Assembly: GCA_017467205.1 (NCBI GenBank)
Contig: JAFTSQ010000012.1
Coordinates: 62,001-126,000, forward strand
Source: Clostridia bacterium
GTDB lineage: Bacteria; Bacillota_A; Clostridia; Oscillospirales; CAG-272
Length of the DNA stretch: 64,000 bases
Direction: 5' to 3'
Part shown: positions 1-9,026 of the stretch, piece by piece
How positions within the stretch are numbered: position 1 is the stretch's first letter
Layout of the letters: each line of letters starts with the position of its first letter
Made by a program: the position numbers and the translations under genes
Notes under the pieces: model-generated
Told to the model about the DNA's origin: nothing
Seen by the model: the letters and a program-made list of their open reading frames with translations, nothing else
Database searches by the model: none

Positions 1-1
1 T

Positions 2-832
2 CACGCACCCTGCACCATTGCCGCGCTCAAGGCAGGCAAGAACGTTCTCTGCGAGAAGCCTATGGCTATGAACGCAGAGGAGGCAGTTGAGATGATGGAG
101 GTGGCAAAGGAAACCGGCAAGCTTCTTATGATAGGCTTCGTTCGCCGCTACGGCAACGACTGCGATATCCTTCGCGACTTCATTTCTACCGACTATTTCG
201 GTGATTTCTACTATGCAAAGGCACAGTATCTCAGAAGAAACGGTAACCCCGGCGGCTGGTTTGCAGACAAGGCTCGCTCGGGCGGCGGACCTCTTATCGA
301 CCTTGGCGTTCACGTAATAGATTTCGTTCGCTTCGCACTCGGCAACCCCAAGCCCGTGTCGGTTTACGGTGCTACCTTCGAGAAGCTTGGTGACAGAAGA
401 AACCTCAAGACGAAGAAGGAATACGTGTCGAGTGACGCGCATAACGAGCGCATTTGCAACGTAGAGGACCTTGCTTCCGCAATGATAAGATTCGATAACG
501 GCGCAGTTCTTTCGGTTGAGGCGGCGTTCAGCCTCAATATCAAGGACAACGTCGGCAAGATTGAGTTCTTCGGCACGAAGGGCGGCGCTTGCATAAACCC
601 CGAGCTTGAGATGTATACCGAGCTTAACGGATATATGGCAGACGTTTCGCTTAAGGCTGAAACCGCGCTCAGCTTCAACGGCTTGTTCGACAAGGAGATA
701 AACCACTTCGTTGACTGCTTGCTCGGTAAGACCGAGTGCAGAAGTCCTGCGGAGGACGGCGTTGAGATGATGAAGATTCTTGACGCTGTTTACGAGTCGG
801 CACGTACCGGTCACGAGGTCGTTATCGGCTGA
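2..832 (+). CDS. Gfo/Idh/MocA-family NAD(P)-dependent oxidoreductase, 5' end outside window
   Basis: The reading frame is open from base 2, so the start and the N-terminal Rossmann glycine loop lie upstream of the window. The visible part begins HAPCTIAALKAGKNV and reaches LCEKPMAMN, the EKP signature of the family, whose lysine is the usual catalytic/cofactor-contacting residue. The rest fits the C-terminal alpha/beta substrate domain, including GPLIDLGVHVIDFVRF with the usual active-site His. Members oxidise or reduce sugars, inositols and related polyols with NAD(P). The substrate cannot be told from this fragment. A strong terminator follows at 867, so it ends its transcription unit. Confidence 0.9.
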   Translation, partial: HAPCTIAALKAGKNVLCEKPMAMNAEEAVEMMEVAKETGKLLMIGFVRRYGNDCDILRDFISTDYFGDFYYAKAQYLRRNGNPGGWFADKARSGGGPLIDLGVHVIDFVRFALGNPKPVSVYGATFEKLGDRRNLKTKKEYVSSDAHNERICNVEDLASAMIRFDNGAVLSVEAAFSLNIKDNVGKIEFFGTKGGACINPELEMYTELNGYMADVSLKAETALSFNGLFDKEINHFVDCLLGKTECRSPAEDGVEMMKILDAVYESARTGHEVVIG

Positions 833-866
833 TTTTGACCTGAAAGGCTATACCCGTGTCAAAAAA

Positions 867-900
867 CGGCAGAGCAAGTAAAATGCTCTGCCGTCTTTTG
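867..900 (+). terminator. Intrinsic terminator after the oxidoreductase
   Basis: A perfect 10-bp stem (CGGCAGAGCA at 867-876 with TGCTCTGCCG at 884-893, 7-nt loop) is followed by TCTTTTG. It lies 35 bases after the oxidoreductase stop. Confidence 0.85.
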
Positions 901-949
901 CTTTAACTGCGCTTCCAATATATACTTTGATAAAAATCGAGAAAATCTC

Positions 950-978
950 TTGCAAAGCTCATTATTTTATGATATGAT
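950..978 (+). promoter_or_regulatory. Sigma-A-type promoter for the flavodiiron/rubredoxin operon
   Basis: TTGCAA (950-955), a 17-bp spacer and TATGAT (973-978) lie 36 bases before the flavodiiron start codon. A ribosome-binding site GAGGAAA follows at about 1002. Confidence 0.7.
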
Positions 979-1013
979 GTCAATGATAATATTTGAAGTG
1001 TGAGGAAAACTAA

Positions 1014-2171
1014 ATGTATATTACAAACGATATCCGCTTTGTCGGTGTTAACGACCGTAAAATAGATTTATTCGAGGGGCAGTATCCCGTGCCGAACGGC
1101 GTGTCCTACAACTCGTATCTGATTCTTGATGAAAGAATCGCGGTTATGGACTCGGTGGACGCCGATTTCTTTGACGAATGGATTGCAAATATTAAAGGCG
1201 TGATAGGCGACCGCTCGCCCGACTATCTGATAGTTCAGCATATGGAGCCCGACCATTCGGCAAATATCGCTAACTTTATGAGAGAGTATCCCGAGGCAAT
1301 CGTAGTTTCCTCGGCAAAGGCTTTCTCGATGATGAAATTCTTTTTCGGCACGGATTTTGCACAGAGGCGAATAGTCGTCAGCGAGGGGGACACGCTCTCG
1401 CTCGGAGCGCATAACCTCTCCTTTGTCAGCGCGCCTATGGTGCACTGGCCCGAGGTTATAGTCACCTATGACACGACCGACAAGGTGCTCTTCTCGGCGG
1501 ACGGCTTTGGTAAGTTCGGCACGACCGATACCGACGAGCCGTGGGCTGACGAGGCAAGGCGCTATTACATCGGCATCGTCGGCAAATACGGCGTACAGGT
1601 GCAGAACCTTCTGAAGAAGGCGGGAGGCTTGGATATCGAGATTATCTGCCCGCTCCACGGCCCTGTGCTCAAGGAAAATCTCGGCTATTATATCGGGCTT
1701 TACGACGCGTGGTCAAGCTATCGCGCGGAGGCGGAGGGCATAACCGTTGCCTACACCTCGGTATACGGCAACACAAAGCGCGCCGTAATGAAGCTTTGCG
1801 ACGAGCTTCGAAAGAGAAGTTCGCTCCCCGTCGCAGTTTACGACCTTGCAAGGTGCGATATGACCGCCGCGGTGGCAGATGCATTCCGCTATGGCACGCT
1901 CGTCCTTGCCACCACGACCTATAACGCCGATATCTTCCCGTTTATGAAGGACTTTGTTGAGAGGCTTAACGAGCGCAATTTCTCGAACCGCAAGGTCGGC
2001 ATTATCGAGAACGGAACTTGGGTGCCTATGGCGGCGAAGATAATCAAGGAAATGCTCGCAAAGGGCAAAAACCTTACCTTTACCGACACGACTGTGAGAA
2101 TAATATCCTCGCCCTCTGAGGAGAACGAGAGGGAAATATCCGCCCTCGCCGACGAGCTCGTTAAAAATTGA
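1014..2171 (+). CDS. A-type flavodiiron protein (FprA family), O2/NO reductase
   Basis: A 385-residue soluble protein with the two-domain flavodiiron layout. The metallo-beta-lactamase-like N-terminal domain carries the complete di-iron site: H76-x-E78-x-D80-H81 (in QHMEPDHS), H144 (MVHWPE), D163 (SADGFG) and H215 (PLHGP). The flavodoxin domain starts near residue 243, with an FMN phosphate loop TSVYGNTKR at about 248-256. Such enzymes reduce O2 to water or NO to N2O in anaerobes, taking electrons from rubredoxin. The rubredoxin gene starts 30 bases downstream, which supports this role. The ATG follows GAGGAAA. Length and ligands are normal for the family. Confidence 0.95.
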   Translation: MYITNDIRFVGVNDRKIDLFEGQYPVPNGVSYNSYLILDERIAVMDSVDADFFDEWIANIKGVIGDRSPDYLIVQHMEPDHSANIANFMREYPEAIVVSSAKAFSMMKFFFGTDFAQRRIVVSEGDTLSLGAHNLSFVSAPMVHWPEVIVTYDTTDKVLFSADGFGKFGTTDTDEPWADEARRYYIGIVGKYGVQVQNLLKKAGGLDIEIICPLHGPVLKENLGYYIGLYDAWSSYRAEAEGITVAYTSVYGNTKRAVMKLCDELRKRSSLPVAVYDLARCDMTAAVADAFRYGTLVLATTTYNADIFPFMKDFVERLNERNFSNRKVGIIENGTWVPMAAKIIKEMLAKGKNLTFTDTTVRIISSPSEENEREISALADELVKN

Positions 2172-2201
2172 GGCTACAAATCGAATTAAGGAGAAAAGAT
2201 T

Positions 2202-2360
2202 ATGAAAAAGTACGTATGTGACGTTTGCGGTTGGGAATACGACGAGGAGCTTGGCGACGCCGATAACGGCATCGCTCCCGGCACCAAGTTCGAGGACCTT
2301 CCCGAAGATTTCGTTTGCCCCCTCTGCGGAGTTGGCAAGGATGAGTTCAGCGAGGCGTAA
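2202..2360 (+). CDS. Rubredoxin
   Basis: A 52-residue protein beginning [16 protein letters not shown] and ending [16 protein letters not shown]. The two CxxC(G) knuckles supply the four cysteines of the mononuclear Fe(SCys)4 site, and the aromatic residues (Y4, W9, Y11, F47) are in the usual places. Length is exactly that of classical rubredoxins. The ATG at 2202 follows TAAGGAGA. It is co-transcribed with the flavodiiron protein 30 bases upstream and should be its electron donor. Confidence 0.95.
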   Translation: MKKYVCDVCGWEYDEELGDADNGIAPGTKFEDLPEDFVCPLCGVGKDEFSEA

Positions 2361-2379
2361 AGGTTATCGAGGCGAATCC

Positions 2380-2424
2380 AAATAAAAAACGACTGTCCTT
2401 TAGATTTGTGCTCTAAAGGACAGT
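2380..2424 (-). terminator. Minus-strand terminator for the beta-helix gene
   Basis: A perfect 13-bp stem (2392-2404 with 2412-2424, 7-nt loop) is followed on the minus strand by CGTTTTTTATTT. It lies about 210 bases beyond the stop of the minus-strand gene that ends at 2633. Confidence 0.75.
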
Positions 2425-2433
2425 ATTAGGGAA

Positions 2434-2470
2434 TACGGCATATCTCGAAAGAGGTATGCCGTATTTTTGC
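2434..2470 (+). terminator. Plus-strand terminator after rubredoxin
   Basis: A 13-bp stem (2434-2446 with 2451-2463, one G-T pair) is capped by a GAAA tetraloop and followed by TTTTTGC. It is the second of three consecutive hairpins in this convergent intergenic region. Confidence 0.8.
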
Positions 2471-2520
2471 ATTTGTGACCACAGATGCAGTATTTCGTTT
2501 GCCTTTCGCGTGACAAGCAA

Positions 2521-2550
2521 AGGGCAGAGAATGCGAAAACTCTCTGCCCT
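2521..2550. other. Third intergenic hairpin, no U-run
   Basis: A perfect 10-bp inverted repeat, AGGGCAGAGA (2521-2530) and TCTCTGCCCT (2541-2550), with a 10-nt loop. No T-run follows on either strand, so it may be an mRNA-end stabiliser rather than a terminator. Confidence 0.5.
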
Positions 2551-2632
2551 GCCTGTCGGTAGGCAACTATTCTGTTGAAATTAAAAACTGTAATTAAGGG
2601 TGTCAAGCATTTCGTGCGGTATTTTTCGCAAT

Positions 2633-4024
2633 CTATAAAACCGACTTTCCGTCGATATAAATATGATTGACCTTGCCTTTTCCCGAGGAAAATCCGTCTT
2701 GATTTACATCATCAAATTCGATTATCTTAAGTATCTTTTCCGCGTTGTCGATCTGCTTTCCGTTGATGAAAATGTTCTTCATATCAAGCGTATCTACGGT
2801 TGTGCTGACGTAGGGGTCGAACACCTCGATATCCTCTTTCCCGGCTCTTCTCCAGCTCATCGGCCCTATTGCCACAAGATAGATATAAGGGCTCGCATCC
2901 TCCGTTGTCTTGTACCGTATGTTATCCAATGATATATACCCAATATTTGAATTAAGGAAAAACATACCGAAATATCCCACCTTCGAAAGCTCGTATGGAC
3001 AGCCGGGGCGCTCGTATATGATCTCCACGTTTTCGAAGAACAAATTATCAGCCGAGCCCGCGCCTGCACCCTCGGGTTTTGTTCCCAGACGGTATGGGGG
3101 TGTCTGGTAATACAGCTTGTATTCGAATATACCGCTGAGATTTCTGAAATACATATCACAAAGAGAGCAGTCGATCAGCGTGCCGTCGCGGTAAGCGAAA
3201 ATTCCGGGCTGAAGCCGCATTGCCTTTGCTCTGCTGTCGGGTGCAGAATGTATATTCTCGCAAAATACGTTTCGCGCAGGACCGTAATTGATAGAAGACC
3301 CAAGCCAGTCGTACATATTAAGCGCCACTAAATCATCGCCTACGTGTCCGCTGAAATTACGAATATACAAATTCTCGCTGTTACCGTTAATATGCAGACC
3401 GTCGGCATAACAGGAGATAAAGAAGAAATTTTCAAATATTCCGTCAACAAGATCTCCTACTTGTACACAAAAGGAAGTAACGTGAGAGAAGGTTATATCA
3501 GTGATCGTTAGATGATCGAGATTGTTGAACAGCATACAGGTCTGAACGCCCGCAAAGGATCCGCTCTCGCCGTGATACCGCCGTACACCTCGCTTGATCG
3601 CGCCCTCATCCCAACATCCGCCGTGAATGGAAATATTGGTATCCCTGTCGTTTGTATCGATAGGAGCATAGGTGCCATCGTGTACGTGTTGGTTGCGAAG
3701 CATAACGTAAGGGTACTCGGCAGACATACGAATAGTTGCCCCAGTGGCTTCTATGCGTCTGTTCGACGGAATTGACACGGTGTTGTCCAACCAATATATT
3801 TCCTCGGACTCGGGGATAATAACTATCTCGTGCTCATTTAAGGCCGCCTGCAGCGCGTCAGTCCAGATCAAACCGTGCTGACCAACTCGCGCAAGGTCGC
3901 GGTATTCGGAAAGGCAAACAGAATCCTTAAGAGAGCTGATAGCCTCTTCGTTTCGCTTCTTGGCTCGAAGCGTGTCCTCAATAATACGTTGCTTTATTCT
4001 GCTTTTTTCTTGTGCTGTATTCAT
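2633..4024 (-). CDS. Parallel beta-helix protein, GH28/pectate-lyase-like superfamily
   Basis: A 463-residue protein with no signal peptide. From about residue 75 it shows the short repeating strand pattern of a right-handed beta-helix. The stretch YADGLHINGNSENLYIRNF followed by GDDLVALNMYDW resembles the paired-Asp active site of GH28 polygalacturonases, where NxD...DD binds and cleaves the glycosidic bond, but the match is partial. The N-terminal 50 residues are helical and charged. A role in breaking a plant or host glycan in the cytoplasm is an inference. The ATG follows AGGAGAG. Codon and base use look more A+T-rich than in addA upstream, which may indicate transfer. Confidence 0.65.
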   Translation of the reverse strand: MNTAQEKSRIKQRIIEDTLRAKKRNEEAISSLKDSVCLSEYRDLARVGQHGLIWTDALQAALNEHEIVIIPESEEIYWLDNTVSIPSNRRIEATGATIRMSAEYPYVMLRNQHVHDGTYAPIDTNDRDTNISIHGGCWDEGAIKRGVRRYHGESGSFAGVQTCMLFNNLDHLTITDITFSHVTSFCVQVGDLVDGIFENFFFISCYADGLHINGNSENLYIRNFSGHVGDDLVALNMYDWLGSSINYGPARNVFCENIHSAPDSRAKAMRLQPGIFAYRDGTLIDCSLCDMYFRNLSGIFEYKLYYQTPPYRLGTKPEGAGAGSADNLFFENVEIIYERPGCPYELSKVGYFGMFFLNSNIGYISLDNIRYKTTEDASPYIYLVAIGPMSWRRAGKEDIEVFDPYVSTTVDTLDMKNIFINGKQIDNAEKILKIIEFDDVNQDGFSSGKGKVNHIYIDGKSVL

Positions 4025-4107
4025 ATAGGAACTCTCCTTTTTGCTAAAAGTGTGCCTTTGGTGCTTTCGTTCTTTCCTGAAATTTCATTTGGCGCGCCGC
4101 TTTTTTG

Positions 4108-7100
4108 TTAGTCAACCGTAAGCTCCATTGCCAGAGGCAAAGAATAGATGCAAACGCGGCTTGGCGATTTGCCGAATATCTCCTTTACCGCGTGGCGATA
4201 GTAGTTCAGCTGAAGCGCGTGCTTTTTGACGAGGGTCGCCTTGGCAAGCGACGGGTCGGCAAGCTCCTCGCGCGTCAGTCGGTCGGTCTTGTAGTCGACG
4301 ACCTCAAGCGAGCCGTCTTCGGTGAGGATAACGCAGTCGATAACTCCCTGAACGAGTACCGTTTCATTTTCAAGAAGAGCCTTCTTATCCGCGTCCTCGG
4401 TAAAGTCGGCGGCGGGCAGGGTGCAGTTGAAGCGCAGCTCACGGTAAAGCTCCTTTGCCGCAAGCATCTTTTCGAATAGCGTTGAGTGGCGGAAGAGCTC
4501 AATTTCGTTAAGGCGCACTCTCGCAGCATTCTCCTTTGAGATAAATCCGCCATCGGTGAGCCTTTGAAGCTCGTCTTCAACCGAGCCTGACTTTAGCGCC
4601 TCAAGCGAGCAGAACTGCAAGAAATTATGCGTTGCAATGCCGCGAAGCGCGCTCTCGTCCGCGCGATGACCCGTTATGAACGAGGGCAGGCTTATTCGCT
4701 CGTCTGTCGGCTCTAAATTTAACACGCCCCCCCCCGATTCGTCAAGAAGCGAGGGCGAAAGAGTGGAAACCGAGAGCTTTTCAGGCAGGGTGGTCAGGTG
4801 CTCTTTCGGGTATGTGTATCCGAACCTTTCAATAAGCTCTGCGCATACGCGCTCGTCAACGGTAGCCACCTCTTCGGGCGCATTTTTTTCGGAATTTGTA
4901 AACAATTCTTCACATTCTGGTGCGTTTTGCGAGTTCTCGCCCGAAATGACCGTAACGCTTGGGTGCGCGCCCGATGCGAATATAACCTCAAGGTAGGAGG
5001 ATAGGGATGCCGCCGAATACTCGGTTAAGCACCTCTCCTCAAAGCGCATATCCGAAAGGAAGCGCTCGGCGCTCTCGCCAACGCTGCCATAGATATAAAG
5101 CCGCTCTCTTGCTCTCGTGAGTATGACGTAGAGTATTCGCAGCTCCTCCTCAAATATGTCGCGCAGCTTCTTGTGATTTATTGCGCATCTTGCGGGGTTT
5201 TCAACTATCGCGCCAAAGTCCGCCGAGCGCAAGGGAAGGGCAAGCCCGAAGCCCTCGGAGAAGGCGAGGCGCTGGCGCGCGTCCTTGTTTCTTATCTGCG
5301 AGTCGGCTTCGACGAGAATTGTGACGGGGAACTCAAGACCCTTTGAGGCGTGAGCCGTGATAATGGCGACCGAGTCGTCCTCTTCTGCGTTCGGGTTCTC
5401 GGAGTCGAATTCCGTGCCCTCTGCTATAATGCTGTTAACGTAGCTTATGAAGCTGTAAAGACCCTTGTAAGAGCCCTTTTCGTAGGTGCGCGCGTAGTTA
5501 TAAAGAAGGATGAGATTATTCTTTCCGCCAGTCCTCGACGCAAGAGCCAAAAGACCTGTTTCGTGGTAAAGGCGCATTATAAGCTCGTCAACGCCGATTC
5601 CCTCGGCGATATCTCGGTACTTACCGAGCTTTTCGAGGAACGCTCTTGCCTTTTCCGAACCGCCCTTTGCGTACTCCTTGAGGCATTCGAACATCGGCGC
5701 GTCACGGTCGGCTGACTTGCGTATCTTAACGAGCTCGTCCGCCGAAAAATCAAAGAGCGGCGAGCGCAAAAGCGCTGTCAGATAAATATCGCGCAGGGGA
5801 TTGTCTATCGTATTGAGAAGCGAAAGAGTGAGAAGTATCTCGGGGTTGAGGAAGAAATCGCGCGATGCGCGAACCCTCGCCGTCACGCCGCGAGATTTGA
5901 TAGCGTCGGCATAGATGTCGGCGCGGCCCTTTGCGTTTCTTAAAATCACTGCTATATCGGATGGAGTGATAGGTGAGCCGTCGTTCTTTTTTTCCTCGCG
6001 GACGAGTCTTTCTATAAGGGTGGCAACCTCTCTTGCCTGGCGCGCCCTCTTACTTTCTGCCTCTTCGTCGTCCGAGCCGCCGTCGCCCTCGCGCTTCAGC
6101 TCTTCTATGAGAAAAGCTGACACGGGGTGGGGTGTTTTGTTAACTCTTTCCTCGACCTTTGAGAAAACGAGCCTGTCTTGCGGTGTGTAGCCTATCCTCT
6201 TGCCGAGCACCGAGAACATTCGGTCGAAGACCTCGTTGACGAAGTCGATAACCTCCTCGTCGCACCTGAAGTTGTTGGACATAAATACAGATGCCGAGCT
6301 ACCGTCCTTTTCGGAAAGGACGGGAAAGCTCTTTTTCATCTCGGCAAAAATATCGGGTGCGGCGGAGCGGAAGGAATAAATGCTCTGCTTTATATCGCCG
6401 ACCATAAAGCGATTGTCAGACCTCGACACCGCTTCGAAAATCTTGTGCTGAAGGGGGTTGACGTCCTGATACTCGTCGATATAAACCGAGGAAAAGCGCG
6501 ACGCGAGCGCTCTTGCGTAGTCGGTTGGCTCGCCGTTTTTGTACAGGCATTCGTAAGCATACCTTTCGATATCCGAGTATTCGCAAATTCCAAGCCGACG
6601 CTTCTCACTTGAAAACTGCTCTTCAAAGAAAATAAGAAAGCGGCAAAGTGTCGTTGTTTTTTCGTGGAGCTCGCGGTAAAGCTTGCACCATTCGTCCGTC
6701 GTGTATAGGAAGAATTTCGTTCTGATAGATGCAATCTCGCCCTTGAGTCTGTCACGCAGGGCTATTCCGAGCTCTGCCGCCTCCGCGTTCTCTGCGGCGC
6801 GGCGCGGCTTCGGCTTGCATTCGAATTCCGAGAGAGCGCGCGAGATATCCTCGTATGCGCTCATTTTCGCGATAAGTCCTACCCGTGCACCGATTTCTCC
6901 GAAATATTCGCTGTAAAGCGGGTCGGTTGCGGCGAGAGTCGCGGCTATTTTCCCGAGCGCTGCAGAGTAGTAGTCGGCGGCGCTTTTTGCAAGAGCTATT
7001 GCGTAAGAGCCAAAGCGAGTGCTTTCCGGTGAGGTAAAGCTTGCGTATTCCTCGGCGAGCGGCAAAAGAGATGATGTGCCACCCTCGCTCGAGGTGCATT

Positions 7101-7662
7101 TTTCATAAAGGTATAAGAGCACCTCGCCAAGACTCTTTTCTGCGCGAGGGTCTGTAAGGCAGTCGGAGAGCGAGTCAAACTCCTCGGGAGAGCATATCTC
7201 GGGAAGAAGCCCTCTGTACGCCGCCTCGATAAGCGAGTCCATAATATTCGTCGCGCAAAGGTGCGCCTCTGCGTCGTCAGCTATGCGGTAGTTCGGCTCA
7301 ATGCCGACCTCCTCGGCACTCTCGCGGAGAATCTCGTTGCAGAAGGAGTCTATGGTGCTTATCTTTGCTCCCGGGAGCATCAACAGCTGCTTTTCAAGCC
7401 GTGCGTCGCCCGGCCGCTCCTTGAGAGCCGCCTTGATAGCGCCGCTTATCCTCTCGCGAAGCTCGCCCGCTGCCGCATTCGTGAAGGTCACTATCAGCAT
7501 ATCCTGTATGGATTCGGGTGAGCTCTCGTCGAGAATCGAGCTTATTATTCTTTCGGTCAGCGTGGCGGTCTTTCCCGAGCCTGCCGCCGCTGAAACGAGC
7601 AGGGTTTTGTCGCGCGTGTCTATCGCCGCGCGTTGCATCTCTGTCCAGCGTTTTTCGCCCAT
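4108..7662 (-). CDS. addA: AddA, helicase-nuclease subunit of the AddAB recombination complex
   Basis: A 1,184-residue UvrD-type superfamily 1 helicase joined to a C-terminal RecB-type nuclease. The Walker A motif AAAGSGKTATL lies near residue 25, helicase motif II is YIDEYQDV, and HASKGLEFP is a late helicase motif. The nuclease has GVIDCV followed by EVVDYKTDR, the catalytic D...DYK core. Length matches Firmicutes AddA (about 1,200). AddAB resects double-strand breaks to Chi and loads RecA. The chosen ATG follows CGGAG; an in-frame ATG 12 codons upstream has a poorer context. The gene lies 38 bases after truB on the same strand. The usual partner addB is not next to it in this window. Confidence 0.93.
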   Translation of the reverse strand: MGEKRWTEMQRAAIDTRDKTLLVSAAAGSGKTATLTERIISSILDESSPESIQDMLIVTFTNAAAGELRERISGAIKAALKERPGDARLEKQLLMLPGAKISTIDSFCNEILRESAEEVGIEPNYRIADDAEAHLCATNIMDSLIEAAYRGLLPEICSPEEFDSLSDCLTDPRAEKSLGEVLLYLYEKCTSSEGGTSSLLPLAEEYASFTSPESTRFGSYAIALAKSAADYYSAALGKIAATLAATDPLYSEYFGEIGARVGLIAKMSAYEDISRALSEFECKPKPRRAAENAEAAELGIALRDRLKGEIASIRTKFFLYTTDEWCKLYRELHEKTTTLCRFLIFFEEQFSSEKRRLGICEYSDIERYAYECLYKNGEPTDYARALASRFSSVYIDEYQDVNPLQHKIFEAVSRSDNRFMVGDIKQSIYSFRSAAPDIFAEMKKSFPVLSEKDGSSASVFMSNNFRCDEEVIDFVNEVFDRMFSVLGKRIGYTPQDRLVFSKVEERVNKTPHPVSAFLIEELKREGDGGSDDEEAESKRARQAREVATLIERLVREEKKNDGSPITPSDIAVILRNAKGRADIYADAIKSRGVTARVRASRDFFLNPEILLTLSLLNTIDNPLRDIYLTALLRSPLFDFSADELVKIRKSADRDAPMFECLKEYAKGGSEKARAFLEKLGKYRDIAEGIGVDELIMRLYHETGLLALASRTGGKNNLILLYNYARTYEKGSYKGLYSFISYVNSIIAEGTEFDSENPNAEEDDSVAIITAHASKGLEFPVTILVEADSQIRNKDARQRLAFSEGFGLALPLRSADFGAIVENPARCAINHKKLRDIFEEELRILYVILTRARERLYIYGSVGESAERFLSDMRFEERCLTEYSAASLSSYLEVIFASGAHPSVTVISGENSQNAPECEELFTNSEKNAPEEVATVDERVCAELIERFGYTYPKEHLTTLPEKLSVSTLSPSLLDESGGGVLNLEPTDERISLPSFITGHRADESALRGIATHNFLQFCSLEALKSGSVEDELQRLTDGGFISKENAARVRLNEIELFRHSTLFEKMLAAKELYRELRFNCTLPAADFTEDADKKALLENETVLVQGVIDCVILTEDGSLEVVDYKTDRLTREELADPSLAKATLVKKHALQLNYYRHAVKEIFGKSPSRVCIYSLPLAMELTVD

Positions 7663-7665
7663 ATT

Positions 7666-7692
7666 AATCTCCGTTCTGTCGCCTAAATGCCC
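7666..7692 (-). repeat. REP-like element carrying the addA ribosome-binding site
   Basis: On the minus strand the leader reads GCATTTAGGCGACAGAACGG then AGATTA and the addA ATG. The same GGCGACAGAAyGGAGATTA block precedes the start of the large surface protein (40,111-40,138), and a related palindrome precedes the alpha-galactosidase start (58,471-58,498). Confidence 0.55.
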
Positions 7693-7700
7693 GGGCACTT

Positions 7701-8603
7701 CTATTGCACTTCAAATTGCTTGGTTGGCTTGAGGTAAAGTGTGCCGTCGCTTTCTATCATCTCGCCTATTGCGAAGAAGCCGCCCTCGTCGTAAATCGCG
7801 ACACGCTCCCCCACGTCCTTTGAAATTCCAAGCTTTTTTGCCGCAACCGTCTGACCGTTGCGAATAAGCCTTGCGGGGTAGCCCGAAATATCTGTGCGCG
7901 AGTAGCCGAGGCGCTCGAAGAGCGTTTCGGTGGGAATAATTCTTTCCTCTCTCTCCTCCTCGCTCATAGCCTCAAGCTCGCCGAGGGTCACCCCGTCGGA
8001 AAGCGAGAAGACCGACGCGCTCGTGCGCTCAAGCGCGCTCATTATTCCGCCAACGCCGAGCGCCGCCCCAATGTCCGCGCAAAGCGTTCTGATGTAAGTT
8101 CCCTTCGAGCAGTGGACGGTGAGAGTGTACTCTCGCTCGCCGCCCCTCTCTGCCTCGAGAGAAAAGACGGTTATTCGCCTCGCCTCGCGCTCAACCTCCT
8201 TGCCCTGGCGGGCGAGGTCGCAGAGCTTTTTTCCGCCGACCTTGAGCGCCGAGTACATCGGCGGCGTTTGCTCTATCTCGCCAACGAAGCCGCGAACGGC
8301 GGCGAGCACCTCATCCTCGGTCGGAACTCTGTCGCACCGCGTGAGCACCGTGCCCGTCGAGTCCTCGGTATCGGTCGTAACGCCGAGGGTTAGGCGAGCC
8401 TTGTAGTGCTTGTCCGCCGAGAGCATATATTCGCTCGCCTTAACTCCTCTGCCGACGAGCACGGGCAGAACGCCGGTGGCGAGCGGGTCGAGAGTTCCCG
8501 TATGCCCCGCCTTTTTTTCGCCGAGCAGGCGCTTGACGCGGCTGACAACGCCCTGCGAGGTGATTCCCGCTTCCTTATTTATTACTATAACGCCGCTTTT
8601 CAT
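7701..8603 (-). CDS. truB: tRNA pseudouridine(55) synthase TruB
   Basis: A 300-residue enzyme that converts U55 to pseudouridine in the T-loop of tRNAs. It opens MKSGVIVINKEAGITS, the family start, and has GHTGTLDPLATGVL with catalytic Asp39. A PUA-like tail (about 235-300) follows. The ATG at 8603 has GTGAGG nine bases upstream; a GTG five codons earlier would lie inside that ribosome-binding site. It is the first gene of the minus-strand unit truB-addA. Confidence 0.95.
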   Translation of the reverse strand: MKSGVIVINKEAGITSQGVVSRVKRLLGEKKAGHTGTLDPLATGVLPVLVGRGVKASEYMLSADKHYKARLTLGVTTDTEDSTGTVLTRCDRVPTEDEVLAAVRGFVGEIEQTPPMYSALKVGGKKLCDLARQGKEVEREARRITVFSLEAERGGEREYTLTVHCSKGTYIRTLCADIGAALGVGGIMSALERTSASVFSLSDGVTLGELEAMSEEEREERIIPTETLFERLGYSRTDISGYPARLIRNGQTVAAKKLGISKDVGERVAIYDEGGFFAIGEMIESDGTLYLKPTKQFEVQ

Positions 8604-8674
8604 AGGCGAAAACCTCACTGAAATGGTATTTCTTTTATTTTAGCACAAAATCCTTCCAATTTCAATAAAAACTC

Positions 8675-8703
8675 TTGCCAAACGGGAAAAGATAAAGTAA
8701 AAT
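8675..8703 (+). promoter_or_regulatory. Sigma-A-type promoter for the ACT/UPF0210 operon
   Basis: TTGCCA (8675-8680), a 17-bp spacer and TAAAAT (8698-8703), followed by TAAGGAGA before the ATG at 8735. Confidence 0.75.
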
Positions 8704-8734
8704 ATATAAAAATAAAGCTTTAAGGAGAAAAATT

Positions 8735-9004
8735 ATGAAAGCTGTTATAACGGTAGTCGGCAAGGACAAGGTCGGAATTATAGCGATGGCGAGCGCGGAG
8801 TGCTCGAAGTACGGTGCTAATATTATCGACATCAGCCAGACGGTTATGAAGGAATATTTTGCAATGATAATGCTGGTGGAGATAGACGGTATAAGCGTAA
8901 GCTTCTCGGATTTTGCGGACGCGCTCGGCAAGGCGGGTCGCGAGGCGGGCGTTGAGATAAGCGTTATGCACGAGGATATCTTCAACACGATGCACCGCAT
9001 ATAA
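8735..9004 (+). CDS. ACT-domain protein, UPF0237 family
   Basis: An 89-residue single ACT domain. It starts [17 protein letters not shown], the pattern of a ligand-binding beta strand followed by the DxxGI-type turn, and continues with the second beta-alpha-beta unit ending [16 protein letters not shown] domains bind amino acids or other small ligands and regulate partner proteins. The next gene, 22 bases downstream, encodes a UPF0210 protein. This pairing is conserved in many bacteria, so the ACT protein probably senses for or modulates that protein. No experimental role is known to me. Confidence 0.88.
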   Translation: MKAVITVVGKDKVGIIAMASAECSKYGANIIDISQTVMKEYFAMIMLVEIDGISVSFSDFADALGKAGREAGVEISVMHEDIFNTMHRI

Positions 9005-9026
9005 GGCTTCGGGGAAGGATAAACAG

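Noticed and set aside
7662..7698. Upstream ATG giving a 1,196-residue AddA
   Set aside because: The extension is encoded by the REP-like leader and lacks similarity to the family start; the downstream ATG has a proper ribosome-binding site.
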